Part shown: piece after piece, positions 51,059 through 57,683 of the stretch
Position numbering within the stretch: the stretch's first letter is position 1
Layout: every line of letters begins with the position of its first letter
Assembly: GCF_021216655.1 (NCBI RefSeq)
Contig: NZ_CP080437.1
Location: 2,604,001-2,668,000 of the forward strand
From: Clavibacter michiganensis
Lineage (GTDB): Bacteria; Actinomycetota; Actinomycetes; Actinomycetales; Microbacteriaceae
Reading direction: 5' to 3'
Length of the DNA: 64,000 bases
The notes under the pieces: generated by a model
The model's database searches: none
Seen by the model: the letters and a program-made list of their open reading frames with translations, nothing else
Told to the model about the DNA's origin: nothing
Position numbers and translations under genes: made by a program

Positions 51059-51326
51059 CACCGGCCAATAAGTAATTTTCCTCATTTTCACTAGGAGGCA
51101 CCATTGTCCCCGAACGCGATGCACTGTGTTCAGCCGGTAATACGAGCACGACCGCGGTCAGCACGATGAGCGGCGGCACGGCGAACCCGAGCGCGATCAG
51201 CGGGTGCTCCGTCCCGAGCGCCGGCCAGTCCATGTCCTCCCACCGGTCGGCGAGGAGCAGCAGCACCGCCATCACGACGAGCTCCGTCGCCAGCACCCCG
51301 ATGGTGATGCGCGTCGCCGACCTCAT
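51024..51326 (-). CDS. Small two-helix membrane protein with island-derived tail
   Basis: A 100-residue protein. Residues 1-67 are host-like: two membrane helices (ITIGVLATELVVMAVLLLLAD and LIALGFAVPPLIVLTAVVLVL) around a short loop. From about residue 68 the codons come from the AT-rich island, and the frame ends antisense to the DUF4435 gene. The native gene therefore seems to have lost its end when the island entered. Its promoter side is intact and faces the serine-hydrolase gene. No function is known for the intact form. Confidence 0.6.
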   Translation of the reverse strand: MRSATRITIGVLATELVVMAVLLLLADRWEDMDWPALGTEHPLIALGFAVPPLIVLTAVVLVLPAEHSASRSGTMVPPSENEENYLLAGVTRHLQPQALQ

Positions 51327-51422
51327 GCCGTCCCCTGCCGTGTGCCGAGCCGCCACCCTCGCATGGTTCCTGCACCCGGGGAAGGCGCGCGCCCCCGCCG
51401 GGCCCCGCGCCACACTGGATCC

Positions 51423-52316
51423 ATGAGCACCGCCGCCGACGCCCTCGCCCGCCTCGTCGAGGGGATCGACCGCGAGCGGCTCGGCGCGTACGGCGCGGTC
51501 GTGCGGATCGGCGACGACGATGCCGCGCACCGCTGGCGCAGCGACGACCGCGAGAACCTGTACTCGGTGTCCAAGGGCGTGTGCGCGCTGGCCGTCGGCA
51601 TCGCGGTGGACGAGGGGATCCTCCATCTCGGCACCCGCGTGCCCGAGCTGCTGCCCGACCTCGACCTCGGCGCGGGCGTCGGCGAGGTCACCGTCGAGCA
51701 CCTCCTCACCATGACGAGCGGCGTCGACTTCGCCTGGTTCGGCGACGAGCCCGTGCCCGGCCCCGACCTCGCGCAGGCGATGCTCGGCCGCCCGAGCCGC
51801 GGCCGAGTCTTCCAGTACAGCGACGCCAGCCCCTACGTCGCCATGCGGATGCTCGCCGCGGCCGTCGGTGACGTGCGCGACTGGCTCCTCCCGCGCCTCT
51901 TCGAACCGCTCGGCATCGACGACCCTCAGTGGCACCGCTGCCCGCTCGGCTTCATCGTGGGCGGCAGCGGCCTCGAGCTCCGCACCGGCGAGCTCGCGCG
52001 CATCGGCCGACTGCTGCGCGACCGCGGCGCGTGGGACGGCCGGCAGCTCGTGAGCGCGGAATGGATCGACCGGATGCACGGATCCTGGGTCGGCACCGGC
52101 GCCGATCCCACCACCCCCTTCGCCCGCTACGGCCTCGCGACCTGGGACGGCCCGGGCGACGCCTGGCGCCTCGACGGCCGCTACGGCCAGTACGTGCTGG
52201 TCGACGGATCCCGCGACGCGGTCGTCACCATCACCGCCCACGAGGAGGAGCGGGACCATCGGCTCGCGGAGCTGGCGGTGGCGGCCGTCGCGGAGGCCGC
52301 GCCCGTCGGCGGCTGA
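51423..52316 (+). CDS. Beta-lactamase-related serine hydrolase
   Basis: A 297-residue class C-like/PBP-type serine hydrolase without a signal peptide. The nucleophile motif SVSK lies near residues 42-45 (NLYSVSKGVCALAVG), the Tyr motif is YSD (in VFQYSDASPYVAMRML), and a C-terminal HxG-equivalent is unclear. The cytoplasmic location suggests an esterase or D-aminopeptidase-like activity rather than antibiotic resistance. The ATG is six bases after CACACT, a weak leaderless promoter. Confidence 0.82.
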   Translation: MSTAADALARLVEGIDRERLGAYGAVVRIGDDDAAHRWRSDDRENLYSVSKGVCALAVGIAVDEGILHLGTRVPELLPDLDLGAGVGEVTVEHLLTMTSGVDFAWFGDEPVPGPDLAQAMLGRPSRGRVFQYSDASPYVAMRMLAAAVGDVRDWLLPRLFEPLGIDDPQWHRCPLGFIVGGSGLELRTGELARIGRLLRDRGAWDGRQLVSAEWIDRMHGSWVGTGADPTTPFARYGLATWDGPGDAWRLDGRYGQYVLVDGSRDAVVTITAHEEERDHRLAELAVAAVAEAAPVGG

Positions 52317-52338
52317 CCTGCTGGCCGCCGCCGCGACG

Positions 52339-52758
52339 TCAGTCGACGGGCGCCGTCAGCGGATCCGGCTCCCGCCGCGTCCGCCCCGCGTCGGACACCA
52401 CCGCGAATCCCTCGCGCGCCCAGCACTCGAACCCGCCGATCAGCTCCTGCACGCGCGTGTAGCCGAGCGTCGCGAGGGTGAGGGCCTCGCGCGTGCTGCC
52501 GTTGCAGCCGGGGCCCCAGCAGTAGACGACGACCCGCGCGTCCCGGTCGGGCAGCTCGGCTGCGGCTCGCGCGGCGAGCTCCACGCCGAGGATGTGGACG
52601 GCACCCGGGATCCGCCCCTGCGCCCACGAGGCGCCCGAGCGCACGTCGACCACGAGCGGCGCGGCACCGTTCGCGCGGTCGGCGGCGAGGTCGGCCGGGT
52701 CGGTCTCGTACGTCAGCTTGGCGGCGAAGAAGTCGGTCGCGGAGAGGCTCGTGTGCAT
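52339..52758 (-). CDS. Rhodanese-like sulfurtransferase
   Basis: A 139-residue single-domain rhodanese. LVVDVRSGASWAQGRIPGA is the N-terminal domain signature (CH2A-like) and VVYCWGPGCNGST contains the catalytic Cys in its loop. The family member is of the type usually found divergent from an Lrp/AsnC regulator; here that regulator survives only as a 38-residue fragment. Regulation may therefore have been lost. Confidence 0.87.
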   Translation of the reverse strand: MHTSLSATDFFAAKLTYETDPADLAADRANGAAPLVVDVRSGASWAQGRIPGAVHILGVELAARAAAELPDRDARVVVYCWGPGCNGSTREALTLATLGYTRVQELIGGFECWAREGFAVVSDAGRTRREPDPLTAPVD

Positions 52759-52851
52759 GCCTCCATCGAAGCGCCGGGGCCGGGGACGAGGAAGGGGCGT
52801 CGCGCGGCATCGGGGCCGTCGCGCCGCGGATCGCCCGGTAGCTTCGGCGCC

Positions 52852-52968
52852 ATGCCGACGAATCCGCCGCTGACCCTCGATGCCACCGATCACGCGATCA
52901 TCGCCGAGCTCCAGGGCGACGGCCGGATGAGCGTGGCGCAGCTCGGCCGCGCGGTCTCGGCGCATTGA
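52852..52968 (+). pseudogene. Lrp/AsnC regulator, 5' fragment
   Basis: The first 38 codons of an Lrp/AsnC-family regulator: LDATDHAIIAELQGDGRMSVAQLGRAV is the start of its helix-turn-helix. The frame stops at a TGA created by the junction with TGATAACTTTATCA at 52966. The remaining roughly 110 codons (end of the HTH and the RAM domain) are not found downstream of the inserted ATPase gene, so the insertion was accompanied by a deletion. The start is seven bases after TAGCTT, a leaderless promoter that still faces into the inserted gene. Confidence 0.8.
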
Positions 52969-53007
52969 TAACTTTATCAGCGCATGAATGGCTTGATAAA
53001 GTTATCA
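52966..53007. promoter_or_regulatory. Two copies of a 14-bp palindrome before the AAA gene
   Basis: TGATAACTTTATCA (52966-52979) and TGATAAAGTTATCA (52994-53007) are reverse complements of each other. Each is a TGATAA-N2-TTATCA dyad, with centres 28 bp apart. The second ends two bases before the ATPase ATG. They fit paired operators for a DNA-binding protein, perhaps the winged-helix domain of the ATPase itself, or the terminal repeat of the inserted segment. Confidence 0.75.
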
Positions 53008-53009
53008 GC

Positions 53010-54251
53010 ATGCGCGATTCGACGGACAACCCCTTCAGCCCCGGCTCCGACACGGTCCCCGAGGTCTGGGCCGGCCGCACGGAGCAGCTCGGCGACTGGC
53101 GCGACGTCGTGCGCCCGCGCATCTCCAGGGGGCTCCCCGAGCGGGGCCGCACGATCCTCGGTGAGCCGGGGCTCGGCAAGTCGTCGCTGGTGCGACGCAT
53201 CGCGCAGACCGCTGCTCGAGCCGGGGACTGGGTCACGCCGCAGCTGCGCATCCCGCTCGGCGCCGACCCGTTGAAGGCGGTGGCGACGGCGGTGCTCGAG
53301 CTGGCCGACACCGCGGGCCTGGCCGCCGCGCGGGAGAGGCGGATCAAGGACGCCATCAGCCGCGTGGAGACCGTGGCGGTCCACGGCATCTCGCTCACGC
53401 TGGGTGGGTCGGCGGCTGGCTCCGGGCCGGAGCCCTACGCGGCGCTGACCGAGCTGGTCGTCGAGGTGGGGCGCGCGGCGATGCGCCATGACCATGTCGC
53501 CCTCATCCACGTGGACGAGGTGCAGAACATCACCGACGAGAGCACGCTCTCCCAGCTCCTCATCGCTCTCGGCGACGCCAACACCCACGAGGAGGCGGTC
53601 ACTCTGCCAGGTGGCGCGAAGGTCGCGAGGTCCCTGCCCATCGCGGTCTACCTGACCGGCCTACCCGACTTCGAGGACCGGGCCGGAGCGCACAAGGGGG
53701 CGACCTTCGCACGGCGCTTCAGGACCACCGTCCTCGCGGCGATCGACGACGACGACATCCGCGCCGCGCTGCAGGACTTCGTCGTACCGGGATGGGAAGT
53801 GCCCGACGGGCGCGGCGGCACGCGACGGATCCGGATGGAGGCGGATGCCGCTTCCGCCATCGTCGACGTCTGCCGGGGAGAGCCCTTCCTGTTCCAGCTG
53901 GCCGGAGAGCGGGCCTGGTACGCGGGCGCGGGCGCGGTCATCACGCGCGAGCACGTCCTCAGCGGCTGGCGGGGCGCCGAGCGGGAGGCGACCGCGCACG
54001 TGGAGCGGATCCTCGACCGGTTGCCCGATCGGGAGCGCGCGTTCGTCGAGGCGATGGCTGGACTCCCCGCCGAGGATAGGACGCTCACCCGCATCGCCGC
54101 GGAGGCGGGTCACGCCAAGGCCACCGAGGCGGGCACCACCGCGCGGCGTCTCGACACGGTGCGGGGGATCATCCATCGCGGCACGGCGTACGGCTTCCGG
54201 CACCGGGCGATCGAGGCGTACCTCACGAGCGGGTGGCCGCGGATCGGCTGA
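53010..54251 (+). CDS. AAA+ ATPase with C-terminal winged helix, inserted in lrp
   Basis: A 413-residue STAND/Orc-like ATPase. Walker A GEPGLGKSS lies at 51-59, Walker B ALIHVDE at 164-170, with a sensor-type segment PIAVYLTGLPDFEDRAG and an arginine cluster FARRFRTT. The C-terminal 85 residues look like a winged helix (RAFVEAMAGLPAEDRTLTRIAAEAGHAK, then RRLDTVRGIIHRG). No signal or membrane segment is present. It has no operon partner. It replaces most of an Lrp/AsnC gene and carries palindromes at its start, so it appears to be a recently acquired self-contained gene. A defence, toxin-control or selfish role is possible; none is established. Confidence 0.75.
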   Translation: MRDSTDNPFSPGSDTVPEVWAGRTEQLGDWRDVVRPRISRGLPERGRTILGEPGLGKSSLVRRIAQTAARAGDWVTPQLRIPLGADPLKAVATAVLELADTAGLAAARERRIKDAISRVETVAVHGISLTLGGSAAGSGPEPYAALTELVVEVGRAAMRHDHVALIHVDEVQNITDESTLSQLLIALGDANTHEEAVTLPGGAKVARSLPIAVYLTGLPDFEDRAGAHKGATFARRFRTTVLAAIDDDDIRAALQDFVVPGWEVPDGRGGTRRIRMEADAASAIVDVCRGEPFLFQLAGERAWYAGAGAVITREHVLSGWRGAEREATAHVERILDRLPDRERAFVEAMAGLPAEDRTLTRIAAEAGHAKATEAGTTARRLDTVRGIIHRGTAYGFRHRAIEAYLTSGWPRIG

Positions 54252-54290
54252 GTCCTCCGGTCCTCATCACGTGCTGCCGGTGTGCCGTCG

Positions 54291-54824
54291 TCAGTCGGGA
54301 ATCCACCCGCTGAGCGCCACCACCTCCGCCGCGATCTCCGCGACCGTCCGCCCGTCGGTCGCGACGCGGTGCACCGCGTCGGCGGAACCCGCCTCCAGTC
54401 GCGGCGCCGCCGCCGCGCTCCGCGCGATCGCATCCGCCAGCCCCGACCCGATCTCGCGGCTGGCGAGCCGAGCGGCCGCCGTGGCGTCGTCCGCCGTGAG
54501 CAGCACGCCGACCGCCTCCACCTCGCCGCCGAGCGCCGCCGTGAGAGCTGGCAGCTCGAGCACGCTGACGGTGTTCGTGTAGATCACGCGCGTCCAGCCC
54601 GCCTCGCGGTAGTTGCGCCATATGGCCGCCAGGTTCCGCTCCGCCAGCGGGATGCCCTGCCGCCACGGCTCCGGGTGCGCCTGGTCGAGCGCGTCGCCCT
54701 CGATGAGGGCGTGGGCGACGTCGGCCGCCGCGAGGATCCGCGACACCTCTGCCGCCACCGTCGTCTTGCCGACGCCCGAGCGCCCGCCGAGGAAGAGCGC
54801 CTTCGTGGGGGATCCCGAGTCCAT
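54291..54824 (-). CDS. P-loop kinase-like ATPase (AAA)
   Basis: A 177-residue protein with Walker A FLGGRSGVGKTTVAAE at about 11-26, an acidic IEGDALDQAHPEPW segment after the second strand, and an arginine-containing lid (AARLASREIGSGL). It resembles small nucleoside/shikimate-type kinases and zeta-toxin-like P-loop proteins. The phosphate acceptor is unknown. It is convergent with the inserted AAA gene and divergent from the arabinofuranosidase. Confidence 0.75.
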   Translation of the reverse strand: MDSGSPTKALFLGGRSGVGKTTVAAEVSRILAAADVAHALIEGDALDQAHPEPWRQGIPLAERNLAAIWRNYREAGWTRVIYTNTVSVLELPALTAALGGEVEAVGVLLTADDATAAARLASREIGSGLADAIARSAAAAPRLEAGSADAVHRVATDGRTVAEIAAEVVALSGWIPD

Positions 54825-54869
54825 CCCGCCAGCGTCGCACGGGCCGGGACGGACGCGCCGCCGCCCGCG

Positions 54870-54928
54870 TTGACACGTCCCCCGCGCCCCCGCGAGAATG
54901 GACCCGCGTTGCTCTTACAACGTTGTAA
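54870..54928 (+). promoter_or_regulatory. Promoter and perfect LacI-type operator of the GH51 gene
   Basis: TTGACA (54870-54875), an 18-base spacer and GAGAAT (54894-54899) form the promoter. TTACAACGTTGTAA (54915-54928), a perfect 14-bp dyad with central CG, lies about 10-23 bases after the expected start and would act as a roadblock operator for a LacI-family repressor encoded elsewhere. Confidence 0.75.
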
Positions 54929-54996
54929 CGGCTCGGATCCACCCGGCTAGCCCGGCGTCGATCGGCCCCGCTCCCGATGAAGTGAAGGACCACTCC

Positions 54997-56538
54997 ATGA
55001 CCGACGCCCCCTCGACCACCGACGCCTTCCCGTCGGCCGACGCCCGCATCGCCATCGACCGCACCGCCGTCGTCGCCCCGGTCAACCGCCGCACCTTCGG
55101 CTCGTTCGTCGAGCACCTCGGCCGCTGCGTCTACGACGGCATCTACGAGCCCGGCCACCCCACCGCGAACGCGGACGGCTTCCGCCTCGACGTGGTCGAC
55201 CTCGTCAAGGAGCTCGGCTCGAGCACCATCCGCTACCCCGGCGGCAACTTCGTCTCCGGCTACCGCTGGGAGGACGGCGTCGGCCCGCGCGCCGAGCGCC
55301 CGAAGCGCCTCGACCTCGCCTGGCACTCGCTCGAGACCAACGAGGTCGGCCTCGACGAGTTCGCGCGCTGGTGCGAGCTCACCGGCAGCGAGCTGATGAT
55401 GGCCGTCAACCTCGGCACGCGCGGCGTGCTGGAGGCCCTCGACATCCTCGAGTACTCGAACCACCCGGGTGGCACCGCCCTCTCCGACCAGCGCATCGCC
55501 AACGGATCCCCCGAGCCCCACAACGTGAAGATGTGGTGCCTCGGCAACGAGATGGACGGCCCGTGGCAGGTCGGCCACATGACCGCCGACGACTACGGCA
55601 AGCTCGCGAACCGCACCGCCGGCGCCATGAAGATGGTGGATCCCACGCTCGAGCTCGTCGCGTGCGGCAGCAGCGGATCCGGCATGCCGACCTTCGGCGA
55701 GTGGGAGCGCACCGTGCTCGAGCACGCGTACGACAACGTCGACTTCATCTCGGCCCACGCCTACTACCAGGAGCGCAAGGGCGACCTCGGCAGCTTCCTC
55801 GCCTCCTCGCTCGACATGGAGTACTTCATCCGCACGGTCGTCGCGTCGGCCGACCAGGTCAAGTACCGCCGCAAGAGCGACAAGACCATCAACATCTCCT
55901 TCGACGAGTGGAACGTCTGGTACCTCGACGAGCACCAGGAGTCCGGCGTCATCACCGAGGGCTGGCCCTACGCGCCGCACCTGCTCGAGGACGTCTACTC
56001 GGTCGCGGACGCGGTGGTGCTCGGCAACCTCATGATCACGCTGCTCAAGCACAGCGACCGCGTCACGTCGGCCAGCCTCGCGCAGCTCGTGAACGTGATC
56101 GCGCCGATCATGACGGAGACCGGCGGCGGCGCATGGCGCCAGACCACGTTCTTCCCGTTCTCGGTCACGAGCCGGCTCGCGCAGGGCGAGGTGCTGCGTC
56201 CGCGGATCGACGTGAGCACGTACGAGACCGAGGTGCACGGCACCGCGCCGCTCGTCGACTCCGTCGCGACCTTCGACGAGGCCACCGGCCGTGCCGCGGT
56301 CTTCCTCGTGAACCGCAGCCTGTCGGACGCGCTCACCATCGAGGTCGACGTCGCCGGCCTCGCCGTCTCCGAGGTGCTCGAGGCCGTCGGGATCCACGAC
56401 GAGGACGTCTACGCGAAGAACACCTTCGAGGACCGCGAGCGCGTGGGCCTGACCGAGAACGCGTCGGCGACGCTCGCCGACGGCACCCTCACGATCACGC
56501 TGCCGCCCGTGTCGTGGACGGCCGTGTCGCTCGGCTAG
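54997..56538 (+). CDS. Alpha-L-arabinofuranosidase, GH51
   Basis: A 513-residue GH51 enzyme that releases arabinofuranosyl residues from arabinan, arabinoxylan or arabino-oligosaccharides. RRTFGSFVEHLGRCVYDGIY (31-50) is the family start. The acid/base Glu185 lies in MWCLGNEMDGPW and the nucleophile Glu304 in SFDEWNVWY. A C-terminal beta domain begins near 385. No signal peptide, so it is intracellular. GAAGGA precedes ATG 54997, and the LacI-type operator upstream indicates induction by arabinose-containing sugars. It is monocistronic, with a possible hairpin after the stop. Confidence 0.93.
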   Translation: MTDAPSTTDAFPSADARIAIDRTAVVAPVNRRTFGSFVEHLGRCVYDGIYEPGHPTANADGFRLDVVDLVKELGSSTIRYPGGNFVSGYRWEDGVGPRAERPKRLDLAWHSLETNEVGLDEFARWCELTGSELMMAVNLGTRGVLEALDILEYSNHPGGTALSDQRIANGSPEPHNVKMWCLGNEMDGPWQVGHMTADDYGKLANRTAGAMKMVDPTLELVACGSSGSGMPTFGEWERTVLEHAYDNVDFISAHAYYQERKGDLGSFLASSLDMEYFIRTVVASADQVKYRRKSDKTINISFDEWNVWYLDEHQESGVITEGWPYAPHLLEDVYSVADAVVLGNLMITLLKHSDRVTSASLAQLVNVIAPIMTETGGGAWRQTTFFPFSVTSRLAQGEVLRPRIDVSTYETEVHGTAPLVDSVATFDEATGRAAVFLVNRSLSDALTIEVDVAGLAVSEVLEAVGIHDEDVYAKNTFEDRERVGLTENASATLADGTLTITLPPVSWTAVSLG

Positions 56539-56553
56539 TCGCACCTCTCTCCA

Positions 56554-56601
56554 CCACGCGCCCGTCGCGCCGCACCCGCGGCCGGCGGGCGTCGTGCGTG
56601 G
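56554..56601 (+). terminator. Possible hairpin after the GH51 gene
   Basis: CCACGC (56554-56559) and GCGTGG (56596-56601) enclose additional complementary CCCG/CGGGC stretches with bulges, located between the convergent GH51 and GNAT genes. Confidence 0.4.
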
Positions 56602-56605
56602 GGCC

Positions 56606-57196
56606 TCAGCCCCGCGGATCCGACCGCAGCAGCGCCATGACGATCACGTCGACGGCCTCTCCGTCGAAGCGGAAGGCGCCGCGGAGGCGGCCCTCCTCCA
56701 CGAAGCCCGCGCGCTCGTAGACGCGGCGGGCGCGCGGGTTGAAGTCCATGACCTCGAGGGAGATCCGCTCGAGGTCGGTCGCGGCGAACGCGTGGTCGAC
56801 CAGCATCCGCACGGCCTCCGAGCCTAGGCCGCGGTCGCGGCCGGCGGGACCGATGAGGATGCGGAGGTTGGCGCTCCGGTCCTCGGGGCTCCACTCGTTG
56901 ATCACGGCCTCGCCCACGCACGCGTCCGTCGCGCGGTCGACGAGGGCGAGGTCGAGGCGGTCGGGCTGGTCGGCGCGCGTCGCGTACCAGGTGCGGGTGC
57001 GGTCGTCGAGCGTCGTCCGCGCGGCCATCTCCGCGACCTCGGCGCCCGTGTGCGCGGATCCGGTGAGGCGGATCACGTCGGGGTCGGCGAGCACGGGGCC
57101 CATGGCGTCGACGTCGGCGGGGGAGAAGGGGCGCAGGATCACGCGCTCGCCCTCGAGGCGCGGGACGGCGGGGAACAGGCGGGGCTCGGCGCTCAT
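56606..57196 (-). CDS. RimJ/RimL-type GNAT acetyltransferase
   Basis: A 196-residue GNAT of the Acetyltransf_3 group. LEGERVILRPFSPADVDAMGP at 14-34 is the family N-terminus, and LIGPAGRDRGLGSEAVRMLVD contains the acetyl-CoA-binding motif. ERISLEVMDFNPRARRVYERAGF is the usual C-terminal block. These enzymes acetylate protein N-termini, antibiotics or small amines; the substrate here is unknown. It is in line with, and 46 bases downstream of, the Lsr2-paralogue gene. Confidence 0.88.
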   Translation of the reverse strand: MSAEPRLFPAVPRLEGERVILRPFSPADVDAMGPVLADPDVIRLTGSAHTGAEVAEMAARTTLDDRTRTWYATRADQPDRLDLALVDRATDACVGEAVINEWSPEDRSANLRILIGPAGRDRGLGSEAVRMLVDHAFAATDLERISLEVMDFNPRARRVYERAGFVEEGRLRGAFRFDGEAVDVIVMALLRSDPRG

Positions 57197-57242
57197 GGAT
57201 CCATCGTGCCGTGCGGTGGAGGCCGCCGTCGCCGCGCGCGGG

Positions 57243-57584
57243 TCAGCGCCCGTCGCGGCCGCGGTAGAGCGTCATGAGCGTCGCCGAGATGCGGCCGCCC
57301 GGGCCGAGCTTGTGGCCGTTGGCCTCGAGCCAGGCGCGGGCGGCGGCGCGCTCGCCGGTGGGGGCGGCGCCGACGCCGGCGGCACGGGCCGGCTCGTCGC
57401 GGATCGGCGTGATCGTCACGGTCGTGCGCCGCCCTGCCGCGACGTACGGCGCGAGCGCGGCGCGGAGGGCACGTGCACCGGCGGGGTCGAGGTTGATCTC
57501 GTGGACGATGCCGTCGAGGCCGAAGCACACCGCCTCGGTCGCGCTGTCCGTGGTGTCGTCGCGCGGATCCACGTCGTCGGTCAT
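57243..57584 (-). CDS. Lsr2-family nucleoid-associated protein (paralogue)
   Basis: A 113-residue Lsr2/H-NS-like xenogeneic silencer paralogue. An Asp/Thr-rich N-terminus replaces the usual short start. FGLDGIVHEINLDPAGARALR and APYVAAGRRTTV form the dimerisation domain, and RAAARAWLEANGHKLGPGGRI the DNA-binding domain. In standard Lsr2 the minor-groove hook is R-G-R; here that position reads G-G-R, so AT-DNA binding may be altered. It could silence AT-rich acquired DNA such as the defence island, but the main Lsr2 is expected elsewhere. Confidence 0.85.
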   Translation of the reverse strand: MTDDVDPRDDTTDSATEAVCFGLDGIVHEINLDPAGARALRAALAPYVAAGRRTTVTITPIRDEPARAAGVGAAPTGERAAARAWLEANGHKLGPGGRISATLMTLYRGRDGR

Positions 57585-57655
57585 GCCGTCTCCTCGAGCT
57601 CTCGATTCCCCTCCGGCAGCCTAGGTCGCCGCGACGACATCGCATCGGCACAGAT

Positions 57656-57683
57656 GAGAACGGTTCTCTTCTAGGCTGGGCGG
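57656..57683 (+). promoter_or_regulatory. Zur-like box and leaderless promoter of the CobW-like gene
   Basis: The dyad GAGAACGGTTCTC (57656-57668, within a TGAGAACGGTTCTC context) resembles actinobacterial Zur boxes. It immediately precedes TAGGCT (57672-57677), followed by six bases and the ATG. Zinc-dependent repression is the natural reading. Confidence 0.65.

Larger units (their letters stand above)
48590..51125. mobile_element. Low-GC horizontally acquired defence island
   Basis: A 2.5-kb block with visibly lower GC than everything around it. It has no GGATCC (absent between about 48270 and 51417, although present every few hundred bases elsewhere), A/T-ending codons, and a two-gene ATPase-DUF4435 operon. 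No integrase, transposase or flanking repeat is present, so entry by homologous replacement or an external integrase is more likely than transposition. The right boundary falls inside a small membrane-protein gene. Confidence 0.75.

Noticed and set aside
48540..51125. Composite transposon or prophage origin for the AT-rich island
   Set aside because: I found no transposase, integrase, terminal inverted repeats or direct duplications at the edges, and only the two defence genes inside.
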